Shown here: one piece after another, positions 18,161 to 26,381 of the stretch | Layout of the letters: the number at the start of each line of letters is the position of its first letter | Position numbering within the stretch: position 1 is the stretch's first letter | Origin: Paraherbaspirillum soli | GTDB taxonomy: Bacteria > Pseudomonadota > Gammaproteobacteria > Burkholderiales > Burkholderiaceae_D | Direction of reading: 5' to 3' | Length of the DNA: 64,000 bases | NCBI RefSeq assembly: GCF_042654985.1 | Contig: NZ_JBHSMT010000014.1 | Span: forward strand, 124,001 to 188,000 | Position numbers and translations under genes: made by a program | Notes under the pieces: model-generated | The model's database searches: none | What the model saw: the letters and a program-made list of their open reading frames with translations, nothing else | Told to the model about the DNA's origin: nothing

Positions 18161-19210
18161 ATGACCAGCTGCAAACTGCCCGAACTGATTGAACTGGAGC
18201 GCATCATCGCGTCCGGCGGGCCGCAGCTCGAAGTGCGGACAGTGTGCGAAATCGCCGCCGGCGGCCAGCGTCTTCCGGTGTATGCGCTGGCGCTGGGGAA
18301 CCCGGGGCCGGCTGCGCCGGCGGTGGGTTTTTTCGGCGGCGTGCATGGCTTGGAACGGATCGGCACCCAGGTGCTGCTGGTGTTTCTGCACAGCTTATTG
18401 ATGCGCTTGCGCTGGGACGATGTGCTGCACCAGCAACTGAGCTTGGTGCGCCTGGTGTTCATGCCGCTGGTCAATCCGGGTGGCATGTGGCAGGGCACCC
18501 GCTGCAATACGCATGGCGTCGACCTGATGCGCAACGCGCCGATCGACGCCAGCGACAAAGTGCCTTTTTTGCTGGGCGGACAGCGCATCAGCGCGCGTCT
18601 GCCGTGGTATCGCGGCAGCGCCGGCGGCCCGATGGAAATCGAAAACCAGGCGGTTTGCCGTATCGTCCGGGAAGAGTTGTTGGCGCGCGACTTCAGCCTG
18701 GCGCTGGACTGCCATTCCGGCTTCGGTTTGCGCGACCGCATCTGGTTTCCCCATGCGTACACCGCGGTGCCGATTTCGCACCTGCCCTATATCAGCGCGC
18801 TGGAATATTTGTTCGAGCAAACCTATCCCCATCACAACTACATTTTCGAACCGCAAAGCCGTCAGTACCTGACCCACGGCGACCTGTGGGACTACCTGTA
18901 TCTGGGCGTGGCTGCGGGCGGCCCGCGCGTGTTTTTACCGCTGACGCTGGAAATGGGATCGTGGCTCTGGCTTAAAAAAAATCCGCGCCAGTTATTTTCG
19001 CGTCAGGGTTTCTTTAATCCCTTGCCCGGCCATCGTCTGCAAAGAGTGCTGCGCAGCCATTTGATCTGGTTCGACTTCCTGGTGCGCGCCGCGTGCGGCT
19101 ATCAACGCTGGCTGCCGCAAGGCGATGCGTGCGGTCAGCATCAGCAGCGGGCTTATTCCCGCTGGTACCCAGAAGAACTGCGAAAAGAATTGCGCGGAGC
19201 GTCGCGGTGA
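18161..19210 (+). CDS. M14-family zinc carboxypeptidase-like protein
   Basis: A 349-residue soluble protein of the M14 carboxypeptidase/succinylglutamate desuccinylase superfamily. The first zinc-binding motif is GGVHGLERIG (HxxE, about residues 66-70). NPGGMWQGTRCNTHGVDLMRN supplies the substrate-binding Asn-Arg segment, and LDCHSGFG supplies the third zinc ligand His (about residue 184). There is no signal peptide, so a cytoplasmic peptidase or deacylase is expected. The stop overlaps the start of the next gene (GTGA), so the two are translationally coupled. Confidence 0.8.
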   Translation: MTSCKLPELIELERIIASGGPQLEVRTVCEIAAGGQRLPVYALALGNPGPAAPAVGFFGGVHGLERIGTQVLLVFLHSLLMRLRWDDVLHQQLSLVRLVFMPLVNPGGMWQGTRCNTHGVDLMRNAPIDASDKVPFLLGGQRISARLPWYRGSAGGPMEIENQAVCRIVREELLARDFSLALDCHSGFGLRDRIWFPHAYTAVPISHLPYISALEYLFEQTYPHHNYIFEPQSRQYLTHGDLWDYLYLGVAAGGPRVFLPLTLEMGSWLWLKKNPRQLFSRQGFFNPLPGHRLQRVLRSHLIWFDFLVRAACGYQRWLPQGDACGQHQQRAYSRWYPEELRKELRGASR

Positions 19211-19980
19211 GCACCTGGGTCTTGTTGCGCGGCTTGATGCGGGAGGCCCGCCATTGGGGCGATTTTCCCAGCGTGCTGGGCGCGGCCATCGCCGATGCCA
19301 GGGTGGTGTCGCTGGATCTGCCCGGCAACGGTCCGCTGCACCGGATGCCCAGCCCGATGCGGGTGGAACAGATGGCGCAATACTGCCGCCAGGAGTTGCG
19401 CGCACGCGGCATCGCGCCGCCGTATCACGTGCTGGCGTTGTCGCTGGGGGCGATGGTGGCGGTGGCATGGGCTACCGCTTATCCGCAAGAACTGAGCGCT
19501 TGCGTCCTGATCAATACCAGCCTGCGTCCGCTCAATCCGTTTTACCGCCGCTTGCGTCCGCACAATTACCTGGACGTATGCAAGTTGGGCCTGATGCCGC
19601 TGGATCAGGAGCGGCAGGAACGCTTGATCTTGCGCCTGACCAGTTGCCGCGGCGATGCCCAGTGGGCGATTGTCGATGCCTGGGTTGCTTACAGGCGCGA
19701 ATACCCAGTCTCGCGCCGCAATGCGCTGCGTCAATTGAGCGCCGCCATCCGCTATCGGGCACCGGCGACACCGCCGGTCACGCCGATGCTGGTGCTCGCC
19801 GGTGCCCAGGATAAATTGGTGGATGCGCGCTGCTCGCAACAGTTGGCCAGTCGCTGGCAAACCGCTTTCGCCATGCATCCCGGCGCCGGCCATGATTTGC
19901 CGCTGGACGATGCGCACTGGGTGGCGCAGCAGGTGCGCGACTGGCTAACTGGTGCTACAGGGCAGCTCGAAAAACCGTAG
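19207..19980 (+). CDS. Alpha/beta hydrolase
   Basis: A 257-residue alpha/beta-hydrolase. The oxyanion region is WVLLRGLMREARHWGDF near the N-terminus, the nucleophile elbow is LALSLGAMVAVAWA (Ser about residue 83), and the catalytic His is in HPGAGHDLPLDD. The GTG start at 19207 has GGAG 7 bases upstream and overlaps the preceding stop. Upstream in-frame starts would lie inside the M14 gene. The last codons and the stop (GQLEKP*) lie within the dispersed repeat at 19963. It probably works with the M14 protein on a shared substrate, which is inference from coupling. Confidence 0.82.
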   Translation: MSTWVLLRGLMREARHWGDFPSVLGAAIADARVVSLDLPGNGPLHRMPSPMRVEQMAQYCRQELRARGIAPPYHVLALSLGAMVAVAWATAYPQELSACVLINTSLRPLNPFYRRLRPHNYLDVCKLGLMPLDQERQERLILRLTSCRGDAQWAIVDAWVAYRREYPVSRRNALRQLSAAIRYRAPATPPVTPMLVLAGAQDKLVDARCSQQLASRWQTAFAMHPGAGHDLPLDDAHWVAQQVRDWLTGATGQLEKP

Positions 19981-20104
19981 CGAGCGGCGGCCCAAGGTCG
20001 GGGGACGATGTTGCAACACCTACAGCCGTACGGTGATACGGTGAGCATCGCAGCCCCGAGATTGGCGGGCTTGCCAAACCCTGCAGTAGTTTTTCCGAGG
20101 TGCC
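19963..20104. repeat. Dispersed inverted repeat, diverged copy containing a gene's stop codon
   Basis: Starts GCAGCTCGAAAAACCGTAGC, has GGCGGCCCAAGGTCGGGG, a central AGCCGTACGGTGATACGGTG, then GCATCGCAGCCCCGAGATTG, and ends AGTAGTTTTTCCGAGGTGCC. It is in the opposite orientation to the copy at 13276 and longer in the middle. Its first bases encode the C-terminus and stop of the alpha/beta hydrolase, and its far end touches the CusF-like stop codon. Confidence 0.8.
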
Positions 20105-20449
20105 TTACAGGTCGACCAGCTCCAGGCTCACGATAGTCAGCGCGCCGCCGACCTTGTTGACTGAAAACTTGACCTTGTCGCCGGCCTTGAACTGATCCAG
20201 CATGGCCGGATCGCCGGCTTTGAACAGCATCGTCATGGCCGGCATGCCGAAGTTGGGGATTTCGTCGTGTTTGATGGTGATCTTGCCGCTGCTTGCGTCG
20301 ACTTTGCGGATCTCGCCGTTCACCAGCGGCAGTGCAGTCTTGTCTTCCGGTGTGATTTGGGTTTCGACGGCGCCGTTGGCGGCCATGCTGCTCGCCGGCA
20401 AGCCGATTAACAAGGTACCCAGGATCGCGAGTAATTGAAGATATTTCAT
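20105..20449 (-). CDS. CusF-like periplasmic copper-binding protein
   Basis: A 114-residue protein with signal peptide (MKYLQLLAILGTLLIGLPASSMA). A CusF/EcfB-type OB-fold domain follows, recognisable from VNGEIRKVDASSGKITIKHD, the IPNFGMPAMTMLFKA metal-site segment with its Met residues, and GDKVKFSVNKVGGALTIVSL. The family binds Cu(I) or Ag(I) in the periplasm. ATG 20449 is preceded by AAGGAATC; an upstream TTG (20467) is unlikely. Its neighbours are other periplasmic copper proteins, all on the minus strand. Confidence 0.88.
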   Translation of the reverse strand: MKYLQLLAILGTLLIGLPASSMAANGAVETQITPEDKTALPLVNGEIRKVDASSGKITIKHDEIPNFGMPAMTMLFKAGDPAMLDQFKAGDKVKFSVNKVGGALTIVSLELVDL

Positions 20450-20494
20450 GGGGCTGATTCCTTTCAAACTAAGTGATTAAATAGGCTGGTATCT

Positions 20495-20548
20495 GGACGG
20501 TATCGCTTCCTATGTGATTGAAAAGAAACACATGGTCCAATACCGTCC
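20495..20548. promoter_or_regulatory. Nested inverted repeat between two copper genes
   Basis: GGACGGTAT (20495-20503) and ATACCGTCC (20540-20548) are perfect 9-bp inverted repeats. Inside them CTATGTG and CACATGG form a second, imperfect pair. The structure lies between the cupredoxin stop and the CusF-like start and could be an operator, a processing hairpin or both. Confidence 0.4.
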
Positions 20549-20616
20549 CAAAAAAGTACCGTTTTTTTACAGCTCGTTACGTAATGTTGAGAATAAATAG
20601 TCTGTCCGGACGGCAA

Positions 20617-21099
20617 TCAATGTGCAGCAATGACCGCCACCCGGCCCCTCATGCCGGCTTCGTAGTGACCGGGTTCCAAACAGGCAAATTCGAGCTTGGC
20701 GGCCTGGCTGAATTTCCAGATCAAGGTCGCGCTTTTACCGGGTTCCAGCGTCACCTGATTGGCATCGGCATGCTCCATTTCGGGGATTTTGCGCATCAGG
20801 GCGGCGTGTTCCGCCAGTTCGGCCGCGCTGCCGAGCACCATTTCATGTTTCAGCTGGCCGCTGTTGACGACTTCGAATCGGACGGTTTCGCCTTGCCTGA
20901 CCGTCACACTGGCCGGGGTAAAGCGCATGTTGTCGGTCATCGCTATCCTGACGGTGCGGCTGACATCGGCGGCCAGGCCGGGTTCGCCGGACAGCGCGCT
21001 TGCGCCGGCGTCATGGTGATGTCCGGCATCGGCGTGGGTCATATTGGCGGCGGACAAGAGACTGATCAGCAAGGTAAAAATGGCGATCGTGTTTTTCAT
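20617..21099 (-). CDS. Periplasmic cupredoxin (copper tolerance, CopI-like)
   Basis: A 160-residue exported blue-copper-type protein. A signal peptide (about residues 1-23) is followed by a His-rich stretch ADAGHHHDAG, and then a cupredoxin fold with FTPASVTVRQGETVRF. Candidate type-1 copper ligands are the His of LKHEMVLGS and the C-terminal CLEPGHYEAGM (Cys, His, Met). Such proteins occur in copper-resistance operons. The gene lies between the broken multicopper oxidase and the CusF-like gene on the same strand, so they are probably one operon. Confidence 0.87.
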   Translation of the reverse strand: MKNTIAIFTLLISLLSAANMTHADAGHHHDAGASALSGEPGLAADVSRTVRIAMTDNMRFTPASVTVRQGETVRFEVVNSGQLKHEMVLGSAAELAEHAALMRKIPEMEHADANQVTLEPGKSATLIWKFSQAAKLEFACLEPGHYEAGMRGRVAVIAAH

Positions 21100-21159
21100 G
21101 TGTTGTTCCTTTTGTCGTTGATAACTAAGGGTTGAGTTTGCCGCAAAGAAATATACCGT

Positions 21160-22534
21160 TTACGAATGATGGTGTGCTGTTGGCTTGACGACATTGACCA
21201 CGCTTTCACCAGCGTTGCCGGAGCCCGCCGGATTCTGAGCGGGCGCCTGACTGGCAGGCGGCATCGCCGCCGCCGGCCCCTGCCATTCGTAGGCGACGCT
21301 GCCGGCAGGCGCCCGGTACCAGCCGGGGTCGCGGTAATCGTTGCGCGCCAGACCGGCCCGCACCTTGACCATGCTGAACATGCCACCCATCTCCATCGAG
21401 CCATACGGGCCTTGGCCGCCCATCATGGGCAGCGTGTTGTCCGGCAATGCCATTTCCATCTCGCCCATGGAGCCGCCTTTGTCGCCCATCACCATGTAGT
21501 CGGGAATCAGCTTGTTGATTTTTCTCAGCACCGAACTTTGATCGACGCCTATCATGGTCGGCACTTCGTGTGCCATCGGGTTCATCGTGTGATGCGACTT
21601 GTGGCAGTGCAGCGCCCAGTCGCCGGGTTCGCTGGCGTCGAACTCGATCGCCCGCATCTGGCCGACCGCGATATCGACACTCACTTCCGGCCAGCGCGAG
21701 GCGGGCGGGGGCCAGCCGCCGTCGGTGCCGACCACCACAAATTCGTGGCCGTGCATATGGATAGGATGATTGGTCATGCTCAGGTTGCCGACCCGGATCC
21801 GGCCCCGGTCATGCTGCCGCACCACCAGCGGGTCGATGCCGGGGAAGGCGCGGCTGTTGAAGGTCCACAGGTTGAAGTCGGTCATCTCGTTGACACGCGG
21901 CGTGGCGCTGCCGGGTTCGATCGCATAGGCATTCAACAAGAACACGAAGTCGCGCTCGACCCGCATCGCCGCCGGGTCCTTAGGATGGATGATCCAGAAA
22001 CCCATCATGCCCATCGCCATTTGCACCATTTCATCCGCATGCGGGTGGTACATGAAGGTGCCGGCGCGACGGGCCACGAATTCATAGACGAAGGTCTTGC
22101 CCGGCTTGATCCCCGGCTGGGTCAGGCCGGTGACGCCGTCCATGCCAATGCACCGAGGTTTGCTCCGGCAATTTGTTGGTGACGAAAATCCGTACCCGGT
22201 CGCCTTCCACCACTTCTATCGTCGGTCCCGGGCTCTGGCCGTTATAGCCCCACAGATTGGCTTTCATGCCGGGCGCGATTTCACGCAGCACCGGTTCGGC
22301 CACCAGGTGGAATTCCTTGACCCCCTGGTTCATGCGCCACGGCAGGCTCCAGCCGTTCAAGGTGACTACCGGCTGATACGGGCGGCCGGTGGGCGGCATC
22401 AATGGCGGCTGGGTGCCGGTGCTGGCCTGGCTCACCGCCTCCGGCAGCGAGGCGGCGCCGACCCGGCTGACGGCGCTGCTGGCCACCGCCAGTGCCGAGC
22501 CTTGTAAAAAAGCGCGTCGTGATAAATGACTCAA
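21160..22534 (-). pseudogene. CopA-like multicopper oxidase interrupted by a frameshift
   Basis: The N-terminal part (22534 down to about 22150) has a Tat signal (SRRAFLQG) and the first cupredoxin domain up to SVHWHG. The C-terminal part, in another frame, resumes at MDGVTGLTQPGIKPGKTF and runs to the end, with YHPHADEMVQM, NHPIHMHGHEF and HCHKSHHTMNPM copper motifs. Family members have about six residues between HWHG and MDGV. Here TTGGCATGGAC fuses them, which is what a ~20-base deletion between two GGCATGG-like repeats would produce. As written, no full-length oxidase can be made, unless the shift is a sequencing error. The intact enzyme would oxidise Cu(I) in the periplasm. Confidence 0.82.
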
Positions 22535-22545
22535 ACCTTAAGAAT

Positions 22546-22600
22546 ACTTACTAACAGTTAAATCTCGTAACTGATTGTTTTTAAACAACTTATAGTAAGT
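22546..22600. promoter_or_regulatory. Inverted and direct repeats upstream of the copper operon
   Basis: ACTTACTA (22546-22553) and TAGTAAGT (22593-22600) are exact inverted repeats in the AT-rich region just before the oxidase start. TAACAGTT also occurs twice (about 22552 and 22600). A promoter and metal-responsive operator are plausible here; the regulator is not encoded nearby. Confidence 0.35.
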
Positions 22601-22607
22601 AACAGTT

Positions 22608-23150
22608 TTCGCGCTTTATGAAGGCAACAATTCAGCTATTTTGGTCACGCTGGATAACGTCCTCAAACTGAGCCTAAATTAAATATGCTGACATGAGTGT
22701 ATGAAATTGCGCTTCCTTGAGCGCCTATTTGATACGACGTGACTACCCTCGTTTCCCGGCGGGGACTCGACAAGGGGCCGATTGATGAAACGTTGAAATC
22801 GTTGCATCTGGAACGGAATATCGTGACGATCGTTGGCGGCATTTTCTAATGCGCTGGCCCTGGCCTCCGATCTGATCGCCAGTGTTCCCGAACGACATAC
22901 CGGCAACCTGCGTGCAGGAATGCATAGTTTCCCGCTTCCGGTTCCTGTGCCGGAGATTACGGTTTCCTTGCTCTGGCATCCACGGCTGCATGCCGATCCC
23001 GCGCATCGCTGGCTGCGCGGGTGCGTACGGGATATTTGCGCGGAACAACGCAGCGATTCTTTTGCGTGAGAAAAAGGGGTGCGGCAGGGAAAGAGCTGAA
23101 AAACAGCAGAAATCGACCTGATCCTCTTGATTCCTCTGGAGTTCGCTCAC
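22608..23150. other. Stretch without a supported gene
   Basis: About 540 bases. Several frames are open for 75-145 codons, but their translations are rich in Arg, Cys and Ser without any recognisable domain, and none has a convincing ribosome-binding site. I see only the intergenic region between the divergent copper operon and the FNR-controlled gene. Confidence 0.45.
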
Positions 23151-23154
23151 TTCT

Positions 23155-23168
23155 TTGATGTATATCAA
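23155..23168. promoter_or_regulatory. FNR/ANR binding site
   Basis: TTGATGTATATCAA matches TTGAT-N4-ATCAA perfectly. Its centre is about 66 bases before the start codon at 23228, which fits a class II FNR promoter with a transcript start near 23203. The fnr gene itself lies at 35403 in this window. Confidence 0.8.
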
Positions 23169-23227
23169 TGGCAACACTCAATGCGTGCGTTAGGCTCCGC
23201 CATTCATTCATTTCATTCGGTAGAACA

Positions 23228-24028
23228 ATGGCAACGGAACTCTTTAACGATGGTCATCATGTGTGTCTGGTGTTTTCAGATCTGGTAGAGGAGGATGAGG
23301 GGGAGGTTGTGCAAACCAACCAGTTCTTTATCGCCGATCACGGTCATGGCGCGCTAATCGATCCCGGCGGGCATATGACCTACAACGAACTGTTTATTGC
23401 TCTTAGCCGGTTTTTCCCGCCCAAAGAACTCAAGTATATTCTGGCGTCGCATGCCGATCCCGACATTGTCGCCTCGCTCGGCCGCTGGCTGACCGGTTCG
23501 GAATGTCAAGTCGTCATATCAAAACTCTGGTCGCGCTTTATTCCGCACTTTTGCCCCGCCGGCAAGACATCCGGCCGGATCATAGCCATTCCGGATGAGG
23601 GATTCCGCATCCCGCTCGGTCATGGCGATGTTCTGGCTTTGCCGGCGCATTTCCTGCACTCGGAAGGCAATTTCCAGTTCTACGACCCGATCAGCAAGAT
23701 TCTGTTCTCTGGCGACCTCGGCGCATCGATGGTCAGCAATGCCGACGCTGCTGAACCGGTAACGGATTTTTCTGCGCATTTATCGACGATGTCGACATTT
23801 CACCGCCGCTACATGAGCGGCAATCGCGCATGTCGTCTATGGGCCGCCATGGTCAGGCAACTCGATATCGAGTGCATCGTGCCGCAGCACGGGCGCATGT
23901 TCAAGGGGCGGGAAATGGTTGCCCGCTTCATTGCCTGGGTAGAGCAGCTTAGCTGCGGGATCGATCTGTTGACCGAGCGGCACTACAGTTTGCCAGACAA
24001 CTGGATGCAGCCGATCGGTAGTTTGTGA
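23228..24028 (+). CDS. ODP-type metallo-beta-lactamase-fold protein (di-iron, oxygen-related)
   Basis: A 266-residue soluble protein with the beta-lactamase fold of flavodi-iron proteins but no flavodoxin domain. The metal-ligand motifs are ASHADPDIVASL (about residue 75, equivalent to HxExDH of FprA), FLHSEGNFQFYD, LFSGDLGASM and IVPQHGRMFKG. The related ODP family binds oxygen at a di-iron site and serves in O2 sensing or reduction. Start ATG 23228 is chosen because an upstream ATG (23168) overlaps the FNR site. It comes first in the microaerobic block, just before hemN. Confidence 0.8.
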   Translation: MATELFNDGHHVCLVFSDLVEEDEGEVVQTNQFFIADHGHGALIDPGGHMTYNELFIALSRFFPPKELKYILASHADPDIVASLGRWLTGSECQVVISKLWSRFIPHFCPAGKTSGRIIAIPDEGFRIPLGHGDVLALPAHFLHSEGNFQFYDPISKILFSGDLGASMVSNADAAEPVTDFSAHLSTMSTFHRRYMSGNRACRLWAAMVRQLDIECIVPQHGRMFKGREMVARFIAWVEQLSCGIDLLTERHYSLPDNWMQPIGSL

Positions 24029-24047
24029 CGATGGATTCGCGCGACTT

Positions 24048-24061
24048 TTGATGTAAGTCAA
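24048..24061. promoter_or_regulatory. FNR-like site upstream of hemN
   Basis: TTGATGTAAGTCAA, one mismatch to TTGAT-N4-ATCAA. It lies 92 bases before the hemN start, a position typical of FNR activation. Confidence 0.65.
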
Positions 24062-24146
24062 GATATTGGCGAACGCAGAACCATACACTCGATGCTGATC
24101 AGGTCATGTTCCAACTCTTGGGGCGGCCAGCAGCAGGGGAGAAATA

Positions 24147-25565
24147 ATGGTGGTATCTGCAAAACCGGCATTACAAGCCGCGTCGGTCGAATTCGATGTC
24201 AAACTGATTCGCAAGCTAGACCATGCCGGGCCGCGCTACACGTCCTATCCGACCGCGGATCGGTTTACCGAAGCATTCGGCTATCGCGACTACCTGCAAG
24301 CTGTCGCTGGTTTGCGCACGCGGGGCAACAGGAAGCCGTTATCGCTGTACCTGCATATCCCCTTTTGCGACACGGTCTGCTATTACTGCGCGTGCAACAA
24401 GATCGTCACCAAAAACCGCGATAAAGCGGCTATCTACCTGAGCTATCTGAAACGGGAAATCGAAATGCAGGGCCAGCTGTTCGTCGGCATGAATCATGTC
24501 GAGCAGTTGCACCTCGGCGGCGGGACGCCGACCTATCTATCCGATGCGCAAATGGCCGATCTGATGGCGCAGCTGCGGCGCTGGTTCCAGTTTGCGGCCG
24601 ACGATGTGGGGGAATACTCGATCGAAATCGATCCGCGCACAGTTTCCGGCGCGCGCGTGCGGCGCCTGCGCGAACAGGGATTCAACCGCATCAGCCTGGG
24701 CGTGCAGGACTTCGATCCGGATGTGCAGCAGGCAGTCAACCGGATTCAGCCGGAGGACGAGACGGTCAAAATCATCGATGCGGCGCGCGATGCGCATTTT
24801 CGCTCGGTGAGCATCGACCTGATCTATGGCTTGCCAAAACAAAACGTCATCACCATGGCGCAGACGCTGACGAAGGTCATAAAGGCCAGCCCGGACCGCA
24901 TCGCCATCTATAACTATGCGCACCTGCCGCACCTGTTCAAGCCGCAACGGCGCATTGCGGAGCAGGATCTGCCTGGCAGCGAGGTAAAGCTCGACATGCT
25001 GTCTCTGTGCATCGGGCGGCTGACCGACGCGGGGTATGTGTATATTGGCATGGACCACTTTGCCAGGCCGGGCGACGATCTCGCGGTGGCGCAGCGACAG
25101 GGGCGCCTGCATCGCAATTTCCAGGGGTATTCGACCCATGCAGAATCGGATCTGGTGTCGTGCGGCGTATCGGCGATCAGCGCGGTAGCCGCGACCTACA
25201 GTCAAAACGTCAAGACGCTTGAGGCGTATTACGATCATCTCGACAATAATCAATTGCCGGTTGTGCGCGGCATCAAGTTGAATATGGATGACGCATTACG
25301 GCGCGTCATTATCCAGACGCTGATGTGCAATTTTGAACTATCGGTGCCATCGATCGAGCTGGCTTATCCGGTCACATTTGCAGAATACTTTGCGCCTGAG
25401 ATGGAAAAGTTACAGGCGCTCACCCAGGACGGCTTGCTGACGATCGATGCCGACTGGATCAGCGTGACTCTAAAGGGGCGGCTGCTCATTCGCAATATAT
25501 GCATGGTATTTGATCGCTATCTGCATGCCACGCCGGATCGGGTGCGTTATTCCAAAACCATTTGA
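24147..25565 (+). CDS. hemN: Oxygen-independent coproporphyrinogen III oxidase (radical SAM)
   Basis: Converts coproporphyrinogen III to protoporphyrinogen IX without O2 in haem biosynthesis. The 472 residues agree with HemN. The radical-SAM cluster motif is CDTVCYYCACNK (CX3CX2C, about residues 74-81). GPRYTSYPTADRF at the N-terminus and LHLGGGTPTYLS (SAM binding) are diagnostic of true HemN rather than HemW. GMDHFARPGDDL follows near the middle. It supplies haem at low oxygen for the cbb3 oxidase encoded downstream and has its own FNR-like site. Confidence 0.96.
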   Translation: MVVSAKPALQAASVEFDVKLIRKLDHAGPRYTSYPTADRFTEAFGYRDYLQAVAGLRTRGNRKPLSLYLHIPFCDTVCYYCACNKIVTKNRDKAAIYLSYLKREIEMQGQLFVGMNHVEQLHLGGGTPTYLSDAQMADLMAQLRRWFQFAADDVGEYSIEIDPRTVSGARVRRLREQGFNRISLGVQDFDPDVQQAVNRIQPEDETVKIIDAARDAHFRSVSIDLIYGLPKQNVITMAQTLTKVIKASPDRIAIYNYAHLPHLFKPQRRIAEQDLPGSEVKLDMLSLCIGRLTDAGYVYIGMDHFARPGDDLAVAQRQGRLHRNFQGYSTHAESDLVSCGVSAISAVAATYSQNVKTLEAYYDHLDNNQLPVVRGIKLNMDDALRRVIIQTLMCNFELSVPSIELAYPVTFAEYFAPEMEKLQALTQDGLLTIDADWISVTLKGRLLIRNICMVFDRYLHATPDRVRYSKTI

Positions 25566-25577
25566 CGGACAGCGCAC

Positions 25578-26381
25578 ATGACAGGCCCTATCCCCGGCGT
25601 CAACCTGTTACCGATTTTTATGGTCGGCCTGCTCGGCAGCGTGCATTGCGTCGGCATGTGCGGCGGCATCGTGAGTGCATTCTCGATGACGCCGGCGGCG
25701 CGGAAATTTCCGGTGGCGGTCGTGGTCCGGGCTGGACCGATAGCAGAAGCCGGCACGGTCGATAGCTTGTTACGCGTGATCGAATACAACGCGGGGCGGA
25801 TCGCCAGCTACGCCACGGCCGGTGCGATAGCCGGCGGCATCGTCGGCGGTGTACGCACGTTGGCGAGCGCGTCCGTTGTGCAGATGATCGGCTATTGGCT
25901 CGCCAATCTGATGCTGGCGACGCTGGGGCTATATCTGATGGATGCGTGGCGCGGACTGTCCAGGATAGAGGCAGCCGGTCAAACCCTATGGCGACGGATC
26001 CAGCCTTTGACGAAACATCTAATGCCGCTGGACAGTCCGCTAAAGATGCTGGCCTTAGGCGGACTTTGGGGATGGCTGCCATGCGGCATGGTATACAGCG
26101 TGCTGCTGACAGCGATGCTGAGCGGTTCCGCTCTGTCAGGGGCGGCCGTGATGCTGATTTTCGGGCTGGGGACCTTGCCGGTTTTATTGATGATGGGCAT
26201 GCTTGGCGCCTGCCTGAGAAGCTGGCTGCAGCGACGCTCGGTACGTTTCATAAGCGGCTTGGTGGTGCTGGGCTTCGGTGTGCTGGGCCTGATACGTGTA
26301 GCTGACGGCATACACTCGAACTGGCTGGACGTGGTATGCGTGACGCCGACGCCAGCGCTATCGACAGGAGCGCATCCGTGA
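25578..26381 (+). CDS. SafE/TauE-family membrane protein (cbb3 cluster type)
   Basis: A 267-residue inner-membrane protein with about six hydrophobic segments. It begins NLLPIFMVGLLGSVHCVGMC, the H-C-X3-C motif typical of the sulfite exporter TauE/SafE-like proteins found beside ccoI. GGLWGWLPCGMVYSVL appears later and is also conserved in that family. In cbb3 clusters this protein is thought to help copper delivery to the oxidase, although the mechanism is unsettled. The stop overlaps the ccoI start (GTGA). Confidence 0.82.
   Translation: MTGPIPGVNLLPIFMVGLLGSVHCVGMCGGIVSAFSMTPAARKFPVAVVVRAGPIAEAGTVDSLLRVIEYNAGRIASYATAGAIAGGIVGGVRTLASASVVQMIGYWLANLMLATLGLYLMDAWRGLSRIEAAGQTLWRRIQPLTKHLMPLDSPLKMLALGGLWGWLPCGMVYSVLLTAMLSGSALSGAAVMLIFGLGTLPVLLMMGMLGACLRSWLQRRSVRFISGLVVLGFGVLGLIRVADGIHSNWLDVVCVTPTPALSTGAHP

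Noticed and set aside
8684..20104. CRISPR array from the recurrent inverted repeats
   Set aside because: Copies are kilobases apart, ~115 bp long, vary in orientation and lack spacers of uniform length.
21160..22143. Separate short multicopper oxidase gene starting at MDGV
   Set aside because: It lacks the first half of domain 1 and any signal peptide. The missing part is encoded immediately upstream in another frame, so one broken gene is the simpler reading.
22743..23177. Minus-strand open frame of ~144 codons between the copper and FNR-controlled genes
   Set aside because: It overlaps the FNR site, has an Arg/Ser-rich translation without family features and no ribosome site.
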